Of a stretch of 64,000 bases of DNA, positions 18,925-28,397 are shown piece by piece (position 1 is the stretch's first letter; every line of letters begins with the position of its first letter). This stretch comes from Stutzerimonas stutzeri. Its GTDB lineage: Bacteria > Pseudomonadota > Gammaproteobacteria > Pseudomonadales > Pseudomonadaceae. The position numbers were made by a program, and so were the translations under genes. Where the stretch lies: positions 2,356,001 through 2,420,000 of the forward strand of contig CP077641.1 in NCBI GenBank assembly GCA_019056435.1, in the 5' to 3' direction. A model generated the notes under the pieces. The model searched no databases. It was not told the DNA's origin and saw only the letters and a program-made list of their open reading frames with translations.

Positions 18925-19920
18925 CTACCGTTCTGGCGCGTGCAGGGTGCCCTGCGTGTCCAGGTGCAGCCGCAGCAGGTCTTCGGCGAGGACCAGGGTG
19001 CCGGAGAAGCAGTGGGCGGCCTCGGCTCGTATGTCCTCGATCGAGAGTCCGCGGCCCGGCAGGTTCTGGTAGCGCGGGCTGAAATGAGTCAGAACCAGGT
19101 TCGGCAGCCCGACCGACTGCGCGAATTCGGCGACCTGGGCTGCCGTGCTGTGACCGAACTCGGTCTTGCCGGCTTGTGCGACGGCCTGGGTGTAGGTGGC
19201 CTCGTGGACCAGCACCTGGGCGCCGTGACAGGCCTCGCGCAGCAGCTCGGGGCGGTCATTGTCGCCGCCGATCACCAGGCGGCGAGGTGGTCGGGTGGGC
19301 AGCAGGTAGTGGTCGCTGCGCAGCGCTCGACCTTCGAGGTCGACGTCGTTGCCGCGGGCCAGCTGGCCCCAGATCGGTCCCCGTGGGATGCCGTCACGCT
19401 CCAGCCGCGCTATGTCCAGGCGCGGGTCGGGCCGTGCCTCGGTAAAGGCGAAGCCCCAGCTCGGGACACGGTGTGACAGGGCGGTGGCGGTGACGATCAC
19501 CTGTGCGTTGCGCCATTGCTGGAACTGCTCGGTGGCATGGAAGCGCAGCTCATAGGGCAGGCCGCTCTGGCTCATCTGCAAGGTCGTGCGCACCCAACCT
19601 TCGATGGCGGCAGGCGCGATGATGTCCAGCGGTTCCTGGCGCCGGGCCATGCCGGCACTGGCGAGCAGACCGGGCAGGCCGTAGCAGTGGTCCCCGTGTA
19701 CGTGCGTGATGCAGATCGCACGCAAGCCATGCAGCGTCAGCGGCGTGCGCAGCAGCTGGTGCTGGGTCGCTTCGCCGCAGTCGATGAGGTACCAGCCCTT
19801 GCCGCTGCCCTCGACCAGGGCGATGCCGCTGACATTACGGGCCCGGGTGGGGGTCCCGGACGAAGTGCCGAGAAAAAGCAGATCCACGCGCCGCTCCTGG
19901 GTTCGATCGAGGTCTGGCAT
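18925..19920 (-). CDS. rnz: Ribonuclease Z (metallo-beta-lactamase fold)
   Basis: A 331-residue zinc-dependent nuclease of the ElaC/RNase Z type, which trims tRNA 3' ends. The start MPDLDRTQERRVDLLFLGTSSGTPT at 19920 places the N-terminal LFLGTSSGTPTRARN motif correctly. The metal-binding motif is ITHVHGDHCYGLPGL, with further ligands in VLVHEATYTQ, FGHSTAAQ and LVLTHFSPRYQ. The exosite arm is short. The protein could also be a broad-specificity MBL-fold phosphodiesterase. It is divergent from the TauE-type gene. Confidence 0.88.
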   Translation of the reverse strand: MPDLDRTQERRVDLLFLGTSSGTPTRARNVSGIALVEGSGKGWYLIDCGEATQHQLLRTPLTLHGLRAICITHVHGDHCYGLPGLLASAGMARRQEPLDIIAPAAIEGWVRTTLQMSQSGLPYELRFHATEQFQQWRNAQVIVTATALSHRVPSWGFAFTEARPDPRLDIARLERDGIPRGPIWGQLARGNDVDLEGRALRSDHYLLPTRPPRRLVIGGDNDRPELLREACHGAQVLVHEATYTQAVAQAGKTEFGHSTAAQVAEFAQSVGLPNLVLTHFSPRYQNLPGRGLSIEDIRAEAAHCFSGTLVLAEDLLRLHLDTQGTLHAPER

Positions 19921-20085
19921 GGTCCTGCCTTGGCGCTCACACCGCAACTGGACTGCACGACAATGCGCGTACATATATCTTTTAGATACTAAGAAAGCAC
20001 GAACTTATATTAAGGATTGCTAGTCCGCGCCGTTATGCTGCACGCCTCGATCTGGCCCGTGCGGGCGTTCAAGTGGAAGCGCGTG

Positions 20086-20868
20086 ATGGAATTGGGTGTG
20101 CTGGGCTTTGTGGTGGCGGGCCTGCTGGTGGGGTTCATCGTCGGCATGACGGGGGTGGGCGGTGGCTCGCTGATGACGCCGATTCTGCTCTGGTTCGGCG
20201 TCAATCCGGCCGCGGCAGTCGGAACGGACCTGCTCTACGCGGCGATCACCAAGGCGGGTGGCGTCTGGGTGCACCAGAAGAACCGCAACATCGACTGGTC
20301 GATCACCGGTTGGCTGGCCCTCGGCAGCGTGCCGGCGGCGGCGCTGACGCTCTGGTTGCTCAAGGGTCTGCATTCGGACCAGGAAACGCTGAATACCCTC
20401 ATCAAGCAGTCACTCGGCGTGGTACTGGTGCTGACGGCGGCGGCCGTGCTGTTCAAGAAGCGCTTGCTGGCCCTGGCGGCGAGGCTCTCCGGGCCGACGC
20501 CGCGGCTGTCCCCACGCGGCCTGGACGCGCTGACGGTAGGCGTCGGTGTCATTCTCGGGGCGGTGGTGACCCTGACCTCCATCGGCGCCGGCGCACTGGG
20601 CACCGTGGCGCTGTTCTTTCTCTACCCGCTGCTCGCCACGCGCCGCCTGGTGGGCACCGAGATCGCGCACGCCGTGCCGCTGACCCTGGTGGCGGGCCTC
20701 GGGCACGCCAGCATGGGCAACATGGACTGGACCATCCTGACCTACCTGCTGATCGGTTCGCTGCCGGGCATCTACCTGGGCAGCAACCTCTCGGGTCGCG
20801 TCCCTGATGCCGTGCTGCGGCCCTGCCTGGCGGTCATGCTCGCCACGATCGGCTATAAATTGATCTGA
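20086..20868 (+). CDS. TauE/SafE family anion exporter
   Basis: A 260-residue inner-membrane protein with two repeats of about four helices each, typical of the TauE/SafE/DUF81 family that exports sulfite or sulfonates. The first repeat carries VGFIVGMTGVGGGSLMTPIL and GTDLLYAAITKAGG; the second carries GAVVTLTSIGAGALGTVALF and GTEIAHAVPLTLVAG. I favour ATG 20086 (MELGVLGFVVAG); an upstream ATG at 20038 would add a non-hydrophobic leader. The region before it (19975-20030) is unusually AT-rich and should hold the promoters for this gene and RNase Z. The substrate is not shown by the sequence. Confidence 0.88.
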   Translation: MELGVLGFVVAGLLVGFIVGMTGVGGGSLMTPILLWFGVNPAAAVGTDLLYAAITKAGGVWVHQKNRNIDWSITGWLALGSVPAAALTLWLLKGLHSDQETLNTLIKQSLGVVLVLTAAAVLFKKRLLALAARLSGPTPRLSPRGLDALTVGVGVILGAVVTLTSIGAGALGTVALFFLYPLLATRRLVGTEIAHAVPLTLVAGLGHASMGNMDWTILTYLLIGSLPGIYLGSNLSGRVPDAVLRPCLAVMLATIGYKLI

Positions 20869-20940
20869 ACGACAGCCATCAGGAGAGCGTGACCCGCCGC
20901 ACCGGGACTACAAGGCATGCGGCGGCGTTGCCGGGGCCGC

Positions 20941-21684
20941 ATGACCTACGCCACCTTTCGCTTCTATGCCAGGTTGAACGACTTCCTCCCGCTGGACCGC
21001 CGCGGGCTGGCTTTCAGTTGCCATTGCGCTCGAGCCGCAACGACCAAACACATGATCGAGGCGCTCGGCGTGCCGCACACGGAGGTGGCGCTGGTGCTGG
21101 TCAATGGCCAGCCGGCCGGGCTCGACTGGCCTGTCGACCACGGCGACCGCGTGGCCGTCTACCCGAAGTTCGAACAGCTGGACATCTCGGGGCTTACCGC
21201 TATCGACCCGCTCCCGCCGGGCCCGCTGCGCTTTGTCGCCGATGCCCACCTCGGCGGATTGGCCAGGCTGCTGCGCATGGCCGGTTTCGACACGCTCTAT
21301 GACAATGCCTACGAAGACCGGCCAATGGCTGAACTCGCCAACCGCGAGCGGCGCATCCTGCTGACGCGTGATCGCGCCCTGTTGATGCATCGGGTGGTGT
21401 CGCATGGTTGCTACGTGCACGCACTCAAGCCCGTCGAACAACTGCGTGAACTCTACGCGCGGCTGGATCTGGCTGGTCATGCACACCCCTTCAGCCTGTG
21501 CATGGGCTGCAACCGACCGTTGAAGGCGGTACGCAAACAAGACGTGCTGCACCGGCTGCCGGATAGGGTCCGGCAGCGGCATGAGCGCATCCTCAGCTGC
21601 GACGGGTGCGACAAGCTGTTCTGGGAGGGCTCGCATTGGCAGGATATGCGCGCTCTGCTCGAGACCCTGACGAGCCGCAGCTGA
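20941..21684 (+). CDS. Mut7-C RNase domain protein with ubiquitin-like N-terminus
   Basis: A 247-residue two-domain protein. Residues 1-85 look like a ThiS/MoaD-type beta-grasp domain (YATFRFYARLNDFLP, VALVLVNGQPAGLDWPV, GDRVAVYPKF) but lack the terminal Gly-Gly. Residues about 95-245 form a Mut7-C PIN-like RNase domain: RFVADAHLGGLARLLRMAGFD with an acidic active-site Asp, RRILLTRDRALL, and a zinc ribbon CMGCNRPL and CDGCDKLFWEG. Expected to be an RNA nuclease; the biological target is unknown. Confidence 0.85.
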   Translation: MTYATFRFYARLNDFLPLDRRGLAFSCHCARAATTKHMIEALGVPHTEVALVLVNGQPAGLDWPVDHGDRVAVYPKFEQLDISGLTAIDPLPPGPLRFVADAHLGGLARLLRMAGFDTLYDNAYEDRPMAELANRERRILLTRDRALLMHRVVSHGCYVHALKPVEQLRELYARLDLAGHAHPFSLCMGCNRPLKAVRKQDVLHRLPDRVRQRHERILSCDGCDKLFWEGSHWQDMRALLETLTSRS

Positions 21685-21749
21685 GCGCGGCGAACCATCG
21701 GCGTCCTCGCAGGGTCTTGCCTATATCGACCTGTCCCGCCCGGAGCCCC

Positions 21750-21929
21750 ATGCATGCGCTCGCGCAGATCCCCTACCTGATCACCGCCGTTCCGATGCTC
21801 GCCACGGGCCTGGCCTGCGTTGGCATCGGCCTGAGCACCGACGCGGAGACCTTCGTCTGGATGGCGCCCGGCTTCGTCCTGCCGGGCCTCTTCCTTGTCG
21901 CCCTGGGTGCAGGTGGCCGGGCGCGCTGA
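21750..21929 (+). CDS. Small hydrophobic protein
   Basis: A 59-residue protein with two predicted membrane helices: ITAVPMLATGLACVGIGL and WMAPGFVLPGLFLVALG. It starts at ATG 21750 after a CGGAG ribosome site and follows the Mut7-C gene by 65 bases. I do not recognise a family. It could be a small membrane protein or a chance frame; the hydrophobic layout favours a real gene. Confidence 0.45.
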   Translation: MHALAQIPYLITAVPMLATGLACVGIGLSTDAETFVWMAPGFVLPGLFLVALGAGGRAR

Positions 21930-22042
21930 GCCGGTCCGGGCCAGCGGCGTGACGCGCCGTCGAGCCGTTGATCAACGCCGACACGGCTCGCACGATCCCA
22001 CGCGGCCGACCTTGGGGCGGTCGACCGCGGATGCGAACGGGA

Positions 22043-23206
22043 TCAGAGGTATTTGAGCCACTCGATATCGCGCCGCCGTGCCTTCAGGTCCGCGAACCAG
22101 CGCACGGCGGGGAACAGCGCCACGGCAAGCACCAGCGTCCAGACCCAGAGCGGCCAGACCGCATCGAAGCCGAAATGGCTGCCCTGATTCAGGCCCCAGA
22201 TCGCCACGGCCGCCAGGTAGAGCAGCTTGAGTACGTAGAGATGCAGCAGGTAGAAGAACATGGGGGCCGCGCCGAAGACGGTCAGTGGCTTCAGCCAGCG
22301 CTGCGTCTGGTGGCGCTCGAAGGCACGCAACAGCAGCAGCCCGCAGCCGAGGGTAAGGCAGAGAAACAGCAAGGAGGGTGGATACTTGGTGACGTTGAGC
22401 AGACTCATCAGCGTGCGCAGCCCATCCTCACCGCTGCTCCAGGCCTGCTCGCCGTAGCCGTTGATCAACCGCAGCGCGGCGAAGCACAACAACGCAGCCA
22501 GCCCAGCGTTGAGCAGGTGTCGCTGCCGTGGCACCGAATCCGCGCCACGGGCGAACCAGGGGCCCGCCGCATAGCCCAGTGCGATGACGCCGATCCAGGG
22601 CAGCAGCGGGTACGAGGTGCGCAGGCGCAGGTCGTCGGAGAGCTCGATCCAGCCGCGGTCATGCAGTATTGCCCAGGGCACATGCAGCGCCGAGCCTTCG
22701 GCGAACTGCAGCGGGTCGAGCAGGTTATGCCCAGCGACGATGACCAGGCCCAGCGTGGCGAGCAGCCCGCGGGGTAACCAGAGCAGCGCAGCCAGTGCCA
22801 GCATGCTCAAGCCGATGGCCCAGATCACCTGGAGATAGATCACGCTGGGCGGGAACTGGAAGGTCCAGGCGAAATTGACCAGGGTGAACTCCAGCACGAT
22901 CAGAAACAGGCCGCGCTTGAGCAGAAAGCTCGAGACGGCGCTGCGGCCGTCGTGCTTTTCGCCGTACAGGAACGCCGAGAGACCGGTGAGGAAAATGAAC
23001 ACCGGCGCGCACAGGTGCGCCAGGGTACGGCTGTAGAACAATGCCGGTTCGGTGACGCTGACATCCATCGGATCAGGCACCTGCAGATGCAGCAGGAAGG
23101 TCTCGCGGACGTGGTCGAGCAGCATGAACAGGATGACCAGCCCGCGAAGCGCGTCGATCGATTGCAGACGCATCGTGGCGGGTGGCGTAGTGGATGGGGC
23201 GGGCAT
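22043..23206 (-). CDS. DUF1624/heparan-type acyltransferase-like membrane protein
   Basis: A 387-residue polytopic membrane protein with about ten helices. The N-terminal signature RLQSIDALRGLVILFMLLDHVRET is the RGxxxxxMxxDH motif of the DUF1624 and acyltransferase-3-like group, with a His likely in acyl transfer. A late motif FGAAPMFFYLLHLYVLK matches the family's C-terminal part. It probably transfers acyl groups to a cell-envelope substrate, which is not identifiable here. It stands alone. Confidence 0.8.
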   Translation of the reverse strand: MPAPSTTPPATMRLQSIDALRGLVILFMLLDHVRETFLLHLQVPDPMDVSVTEPALFYSRTLAHLCAPVFIFLTGLSAFLYGEKHDGRSAVSSFLLKRGLFLIVLEFTLVNFAWTFQFPPSVIYLQVIWAIGLSMLALAALLWLPRGLLATLGLVIVAGHNLLDPLQFAEGSALHVPWAILHDRGWIELSDDLRLRTSYPLLPWIGVIALGYAAGPWFARGADSVPRQRHLLNAGLAALLCFAALRLINGYGEQAWSSGEDGLRTLMSLLNVTKYPPSLLFLCLTLGCGLLLLRAFERHQTQRWLKPLTVFGAAPMFFYLLHLYVLKLLYLAAVAIWGLNQGSHFGFDAVWPLWVWTLVLAVALFPAVRWFADLKARRRDIEWLKYL

Positions 23207-23336
23207 GAATTACTCGAAGCGAACTTGCAGGGCGTGCGCGAAACGGTCGCGCCATGTGTGGCGCGATACGTTATAACAAAAGCGGGCGGCGACCAAGCCA
23301 TGGCCGGCCGCGCGCCAGTCCGGCTCCGTTCCGCGT

Positions 23337-23762
23337 CTAGGTGGGCTCGCAGTTGACCATCCAGGACACGCCGAAGCGGTCGACGAACATGCCGAAGCGT
23401 TCGGCCCAGAAGGTTTTCTCCAGTGGCATGATCACCTGGCCGCCCTCCGCGAGCCCATCGAACACCCGTTCGCACTCGGTGATGGTCTCTGGGTGCAGCG
23501 AGATGGAGCAGCCTTTGATGCCTTCGTACGGCGCGCCGCCACAGGCTGGATCGCCCGGCATGGTGTCGGAGGCCATCAATCGGAAGTCACCGAGGGTCAG
23601 GCAGACGTGCATGATCCGCTCGCGGTGCTCGGCCGGAAAATGCTCCGGCTCGGGGGCCTGTGCGAAGGTCATCATCTCCAGGTTTCCGCCCAGCACCTGC
23701 TGGTAGAGGGTGAAAGCGTCGCGTGCCTGGCCGTCGAAGGTGAGATAGGGGGTGATTTTCAT
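23337..23762 (-). CDS. VOC family protein (PhnB-like)
   Basis: A 141-residue protein of the vicinal oxygen chelate fold, PhnB/YjdN subgroup. It has paired beta-alpha-beta modules beginning KITPYLTFDGQARDAFTLYQ and ending GVSWMVNCEPT. The central stretch RIMHVCLTLGDFRLMASDTMPG is typical of the group. Members are often annotated as glyoxalase/bleomycin-resistance-like; no substrate can be assigned. ATG 23762 is preceded by a GGAGC ribosome site. Confidence 0.88.
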   Translation of the reverse strand: MKITPYLTFDGQARDAFTLYQQVLGGNLEMMTFAQAPEPEHFPAEHRERIMHVCLTLGDFRLMASDTMPGDPACGGAPYEGIKGCSISLHPETITECERVFDGLAEGGQVIMPLEKTFWAERFGMFVDRFGVSWMVNCEPT

Positions 23763-23928
23763 GGGCGCTCCTGTCGGGTTGAACATGGGGTCTTGGCACG
23801 TAGCTCGTGCACTGTCGGTATAGCCTGGGTTCTGTTCGCGCGCCGAGGGCGGCGGACAACGGCTTCCGATCATGGTCGTTTGGCGGGAGCGGGAATCGAC
23901 AATCGGGGGTGTTCTTGACGCGGCGGCG

Positions 23929-24210
23929 TCACCGCCGGACCAGGCCGGCGTGATGGGTCGGTACGCATTCTCGACGTGAAGGTTCCGGCCACGCCAGGGC
24001 GCGTACGGCGGGTAGCAGCCGGTTCTCGACGAACGTATCGAAGGCCGCCTGGCTTTCCCAGAGCTCGACGATGCGCCAACCGCCAGGGATCGCCGCGCAG
24101 GCATGAAAGATCACACCCGGCGGCGGGCCGCTCGAGGCGAGCCGCGCGCCCAGCGCTTCGTAACGCCGCTGGTCGACGTCGGGAAATTCGAGGGTGGTCA
24201 GGCAGGGCAT
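23929..24210 (-). CDS. Small alpha/beta-barrel (ABM-like) protein
   Basis: A 93-residue protein. The pattern GVIFHACAAIPGGWRIVELWESQAAFDTFVENRLLPAV is that of dimeric alpha/beta-barrel proteins (antibiotic biosynthesis monooxygenase fold). These often degrade or modify small aromatic compounds, but many have no known activity. The start lies 2 bases after the reconstructed stop of the GST gene, so the two are probably one operon. Confidence 0.7.
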   Translation of the reverse strand: MPCLTTLEFPDVDQRRYEALGARLASSGPPPGVIFHACAAIPGGWRIVELWESQAAFDTFVENRLLPAVRALAWPEPSRRECVPTHHAGLVRR

Positions 24211-24212
24211 CG

Positions 24213-24942
24213 TCAGTCTCGCAGAGGGCGCCGCAGGCCCAGCCGCGCGGCGGGATGTTCAGCCCCTTGGTCACAGCCGGACGCGCGACGAAGGCGTCGA
24301 GCACCCGTTGCACGTTGACGAAGCGTTCGAACTCCACCAGTTCGCGCGCTTCGTAGAAGCCCACCAGATTGCGCACCCAGGGAAGGTGGCAATGTCGGCG
24401 ATGCTGTAGCGCCCACCCATGAGCCAGTCGCGGCCTTCCAGGCGCTTTTCCAGTACGCCGAGCAGGCGCTGGGTTTCGGCGAGGTAGCGGTCGCGCGGAC
24501 GTTTGTCCTCGTAGTCCTTGCCAGCGAACTTATGGAAGAAGCCAAGCTGGCCGAACATTGGCCCGATGCCGCCCATCTGGAACATCAGCCACTGGATCGT
24601 CTCGTAGCGGGCCGCCGGGTCCTCGGGGATGAGCTGGCCGGTCTTTTCCGCCAGATAGAGCAGGATCGCGCCGGACTCGAACAGCGCCAGCGGCTCGCCA
24701 CCCGGGCCGTCAGGGTCGAGGATCGCCGGGATCTTGTTGTTCGGATTCAGCGAAAGAAACTCCTCGGAGAGCTGGTCATTGCTCTCGAAGCTGACCAGGT
24801 GCGGCTCGTAGGGCAGACCGATCTCTTCCAGCATGATCGAGACCTTCACGCCATTCGGCGTGGGCAGCGAGTAGAGCTGCAGGCGATCCGGGTAGCTGGC
24901 GGGCCATTTCTGGGTGATGGCGAAGCGAGACAGATCATGCAT
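24213..24942 (-). CDS. Glutathione S-transferase, YghU/YfcG-like (one or two frameshifts)
   Basis: A GST of the Nu class expected to act as a disulfide-bond reductase or peroxidase with glutathione. The thioredoxin-fold half has LQLYSLPTPNGVKVSIMLEEIGLPYE and NNKIPAILD; the helical half has GRDWLMGGRYSIADIATFP. The frame shifts at 24380-24382 (a G missing on the plus strand); the other frame continues VRNLVGFYEARELVEFERFV to GLNIPPR. A second missing base near 24243 would give a normal end at 24213; without it the frame runs on to 23870 through the next gene. The start MHDLSRFAITQKWPASY follows GGAG. Both breaks look like homopolymer errors, the second less certainly. Confidence 0.8.
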
Positions 24943-25238
24943 GGGATGGCTCTCCGATGAGGTCTTGATGACGCGCATCTGCCTCCGACCACACCGGGAC
25001 GCTGATGTTGCGCCTGTATCCGGCGGCGTGCGCGCAGCCCGAGTCTACCCTGGCGGTCATTGCCAGCGTTGTCTGAGAGGGCTGGGTTTCAGGTCTCCAA
25101 CGAGCGGCCACTCGCAGCATTGGGTTAAAGCAAAAGATTGCATCTGGAGCGCATTAACTTTCATTTCCGCAACCTTGCGCCGCGCCACTAGCATGACCAG
25201 CAGGGCGCCAACGGCGCGAACGGCAGAGGAGAGAGGAC

Positions 25239-25676
25239 ATGACGGCAGAGGCCTTGGGTATCGAGCGGCAGCAGCTGGTCGAGGCGCTGGACGAATTGCT
25301 CAGTGCCGAACGCGCCGGCGCGCAGGTCGCCAGGGTCAGCCTAGACGACGCCACGAGCGAGGTGCAGCGCAGCGTATTGACGCAGGTGCATCGCGGCGAG
25401 GCGGACAGTTGCCGCCGCCTGCGCGAATGCCTGCGACTGCTGGGTGCAGAGCCAGGCCACGAGCGGGGCGCCTTCTACGAGAAATGCATGGCCATTGCGG
25501 ATCTGGGCGAGCGGCTGGCGCTGGTCGACCGCGGGCAGAAATGGGTCATCCGCCGGCTCGAGGCGTTGCTGGAACAGGTCACTCATCCCCAGATCCGTGA
25601 CGAGCTCCAAGCGGTACTGCGCACGCACGAGGTCAACAGCGACGACTACGCCGCGCAGGCCGACGCCTTGCGCTGA
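25239..25676 (+). CDS. Helical hypothetical protein, possibly DUF6306
   Basis: A 145-residue all-helical protein (MTAEALGIERQQLVEALDEL). Acidic/His positions such as LLSAERAGAQ, HRGEADSCRRL and GAFYEKCMAIADLGERLALVDRGQKWVIRRLE suggest a ferritin-like or four-helix arrangement. I think it belongs to the DUF6306 group, from memory and not certain. It has a GGAGAGAGG-type ribosome site and stands alone. Confidence 0.65.
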   Translation: MTAEALGIERQQLVEALDELLSAERAGAQVARVSLDDATSEVQRSVLTQVHRGEADSCRRLRECLRLLGAEPGHERGAFYEKCMAIADLGERLALVDRGQKWVIRRLEALLEQVTHPQIRDELQAVLRTHEVNSDDYAAQADALR

Positions 25677-25771
25677 TCGCATGGCTGACGCGCCGGGTGC
25701 CGGCACCCGCTTGGCGTGGATGACCGTTCCCGCTATGGTCGGGGCTTTCCGCCTGCCCTGGAGAGTCCCCG

Positions 25772-26215
25772 GTGTCCCTGACCACGCCCTACGATCCGCA
25801 AAACATCTTCGCCCAGATCATTCGCGGCGATGCTCCGTGCTACAAGCTGTACGAGGATGAGGACGTCCTGGCCTTCCTCGATCTGTTTCCCCAGTCCTAC
25901 GGCCATGCGCTGGTCATCCCGAAGCGCTCGGCGGCCTGCAACATCCTCGACGTGGACACCGAAGCCCTGTGCAAAGTGATGGCAGTGGTGCAGCGGCTGA
26001 CGCGTGTCATCGTCGACGAGCTGCAGCCCGACGGCGTGCAGGTGGCGCAATTCAACGGCGCGCCGGCGGGGCAGACGGTGTTTCACATCCACGTCCATAT
26101 CGTGCCGCGCTATTCCGGCGAGGGGCTGGGCATGCACGCCGCCGGCAAGGCCGATCCGCAGGCGCTGGAGCAGCTGCAGGCGCGTCTGTTGCAGCGCCTC
26201 GCCGGGCAAGCCTGA
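25772..26215 (+). CDS. HIT family nucleotide-binding hydrolase
   Basis: A 147-residue histidine-triad protein. The triad motif is FHIHVHIVPR, and the N-terminal HIT signature is NIFAQIIRGDAPCYKLYEDEDVLAFLDLFPQSYGHALVIPKR. It should hydrolyse or transfer nucleoside phosphoramidate-type links. The start is GTG 25772 (VSLTTPYDPQ). Confidence 0.92.
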   Translation: MSLTTPYDPQNIFAQIIRGDAPCYKLYEDEDVLAFLDLFPQSYGHALVIPKRSAACNILDVDTEALCKVMAVVQRLTRVIVDELQPDGVQVAQFNGAPAGQTVFHIHVHIVPRYSGEGLGMHAAGKADPQALEQLQARLLQRLAGQA

Positions 26216-26259
26216 CGGCTGCGCGCACGCAACAGCGATCCGTTGCGCCTGCGCAGCGC

Positions 26260-27522
26260 CTAGCCGATCGCCAGTTGCGTCAGCGCGTGCAGGATCAGGC
26301 CGACCAGGCCGCCGACGAGGGTGCCGTTGATGCGGATGTATTGCAGGTCCTTGCCGACGCTCTGTTCCATCTGCTCGACCAGCTCGCGGCTTTCCCAGTT
26401 CTCCACGCGCTGGGCGATGTACTTGCCGATCTGTCCGCGATAGCGCTCCAGCAGGCCGGGTGCCGCATCCATCAGCCGCTCGTTGATCCAGGCACGCATG
26501 GCGGTATCGGCCGCCAGTGAGTCGCCGAGCCCCTGGGTCAGGCGTTCGATGCGACGCCCGATGCGCGAGTCCGGGCTGTCCAGATCGGCTTCGAGCCATT
26601 CGGTCAGTTCCTGCCAGAGCGTCCTGAGGTAGTCGGTGGTGGCGGGATGCTCCAGTAGCTGGGCGACTATTCGCTCGACTTCCAGCCGATAGGCCGGGTC
26701 GTGCTTGAGCCGCTCGATGTACTGCGCCACATGCTCGTCGAAGCGCTCGCGCAGTGGATGCTCCGGATCGCTCGCCACCTCGGCGATGACCGCCGATACG
26801 CCATCGACGAACTTGTTCGCCGACCAGCCCCCACCGCCTTGCCCAGCCCCAGATACCGCAGCGTGCGCACTTCGGCGGTGATCGCGTCGGCGACCAGAGC
26901 GCGGGTATCGTCGTCCTGCAGCAGCGCATCGAGCTTGACCAGCGCCTCGTCGAGCATCGCCTGGTGCTTGCCCTGGCGGGTCAGCATTTCGAGGACCTGG
27001 CCGCAGACGGGCGCGAGGTCGATCTTGCGCAGGCGGTCGGCCAGCTTGGCCTGGACGAAACCCTGCACGCGCTCGTCATGCAGCGAATCGACGCCAAAGC
27101 GGGCGATGGCGGTCAGCTGCCGGCCCACTGCCGCGGCATTGTCGGGATGGCGCAGCCAGCCGGCCAGACGCCCGCCAATGTCCAGCGCGTCGAGCTTGGC
27201 CAGCACCAGCGACGTGGCGAGGAAATGCGTGGTGATGAAGGCGGAGAGGTTCTGCCCGATGCGCGCCTTGCTGCGCGGGATGATCGCCGTGTGGGATCGG
27301 CAGGCCGAGCGGATGGCGAAACAGCGCGGTGACGGCGAACCAGTCGGCGATCGCACCCACCATCGCCGCCTCGGCGAAGGAAGCCAGGTAGCCCCACGCG
27401 GCATGGCGCGGTTCCAGGGCGGTCGCGACGACGTAGAGCAGGGCGGCGAGTACAAGAAGAAGGCCGGCGACCCGCTTCATGCGTGAAACCGGGGATTGCC
27501 AGCGGGTTTGCAGAGGGCTCAT
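26260..27522 (-). CDS. DUF445 membrane-anchored protein (two frameshifts)
   Basis: About 420 residues once repaired. The N-terminus (MSPLQTRWQSPVSRMKRV) carries one membrane helix, LLLVLAALLYVVATAL, followed by the DUF445 hallmark MVGAIADWFAVTALFRHPLGLPIPH. The frame breaks at 27293-27295 (G3 on the plus strand) and continues TAIIPRSKARIGQNLSAFI in another frame. It breaks again at the C5 run 26828-26832, after YLGLGKAVG, and continues through VASDPEHPLRERFDEHV. The end LVGLILHALTQLAIG is a C-terminal membrane helix. Function unknown; a relative is annotated YjiN. Both breaks fit homopolymer errors. Confidence 0.85.
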
Positions 27523-27562
27523 GCGATTCCTCTTGGCTTGGCGAAGGAGTGGCTGAGTCATG

Positions 27563-27597
27563 AAAAGACGACGGGCCTGCTCTGCAACAGACCCGTC
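27563..27597 (-). terminator. Rho-independent terminator after the 27631-28026 gene
   Basis: On the minus strand, GACGGGTCTG pairs with CAGGCCCGTC (one G-U pair) across an 8-base loop, followed by GTCTTTTC. It lies 34 bases after the stop of the gene at 27631-28026 and before the DUF445 gene. Confidence 0.7.
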
Positions 27598-27630
27598 GGC
27601 GCGGTCGCGGGTTCGGTGTGCGGTGGCGGA

Positions 27631-28026
27631 TCAATCCTCGCCGTCATCTTCCTCGCGCAGCAGCACGTAGCGGCCATCGTCCAGTCGCTCGCAGACATAG
27701 AACATGGCGATGGTCCCGTCCGGCTCGGTCACCGCGGCGTAGTCGTCCGCCTCGACCGTGAAGTAGCCCTTCGAATCCGCACCGGCTTCGCTGGCGAAGA
27801 CGGCGGTGAAGAAGGCGTCCTCCGGCATGCCGTCGAAATAATCGGCGCGTGCTTTGGCGTCCCATTCCTGGGGCGGCTCGAACTGGCCCTCGATGATGAC
27901 GCGGGCATCGCCCATGTCGCGTTCCTCGCCGTCCGGATCGGTTTCATGGGCGCGGTAGATGGTGCAATCCAGTGCATCCGGGTGAGCGAGGATGGTCTCG
28001 CGCGTCAGGTGTTCGGTGGCAGGCAT
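27631..28026 (-). CDS. Acidic hypothetical protein
   Basis: A 131-residue acidic protein (MPATEHLTRETILAHPDALD) with a beta-rich look: DCTIYRAHETDPDGEERDMG, ARVIIEGQFEPPQEWD, and an acidic tail LLREEDDGED. No membrane segment, signal peptide or enzyme motif. I do not recognise the family. The reading frame has a good ribosome site (GGAGCTG) and its own terminator. Confidence 0.65.
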   Translation of the reverse strand: MPATEHLTRETILAHPDALDCTIYRAHETDPDGEERDMGDARVIIEGQFEPPQEWDAKARADYFDGMPEDAFFTAVFASEAGADSKGYFTVEADDYAAVTEPDGTIAMFYVCERLDDGRYVLLREEDDGED

Positions 28027-28193
28027 GATTCAGCTCCGGTGCAGGTGGGAATGGCGGCAGTGTGGTGGAGTCGAGGGGTTGCTGCAATGGCAAGTTCCGC
28101 CGGCTGTCACCGCCCATCCGGGACGATGAACGTCCGCCCGACCGGGTGGCTCCTATTCATCGAGTTCTTCATGCAACGTTCAGCGAGGTCGCG

Positions 28194-28343
28194 ATGAACA
28201 GCAAGCCCGAGGAAAACGAGGAGCAAGACCCGCCCGACATCACCATGACCGATGGCGGGGAAAAGGAGCCTGGCGAAGATCCCGATTTCGACGACAGCGA
28301 ACTGGACGGCCCGACCGAAAGCCGCGGGCAGGAGGAACCATGA
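28194..28343 (+). CDS. Small very acidic protein
   Basis: A 49-residue protein, about 40 percent Asp plus Glu (MNSKPEENEEQDPPDITMTD; DPDFDDSELDGPTE). Probably disordered. It is too short for standard calling but has a GAGGTCGCG leader before ATG 28194 and is followed closely by another small gene on the same strand. Function unknown. Confidence 0.5.
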   Translation: MNSKPEENEEQDPPDITMTDGGEKEPGEDPDFDDSELDGPTESRGQEEP

Positions 28344-28397
28344 TCGATACCCAGTGCCGGCACCGACTGCCTTCCAGGCGTGCCAAGGTCGTTCCGC

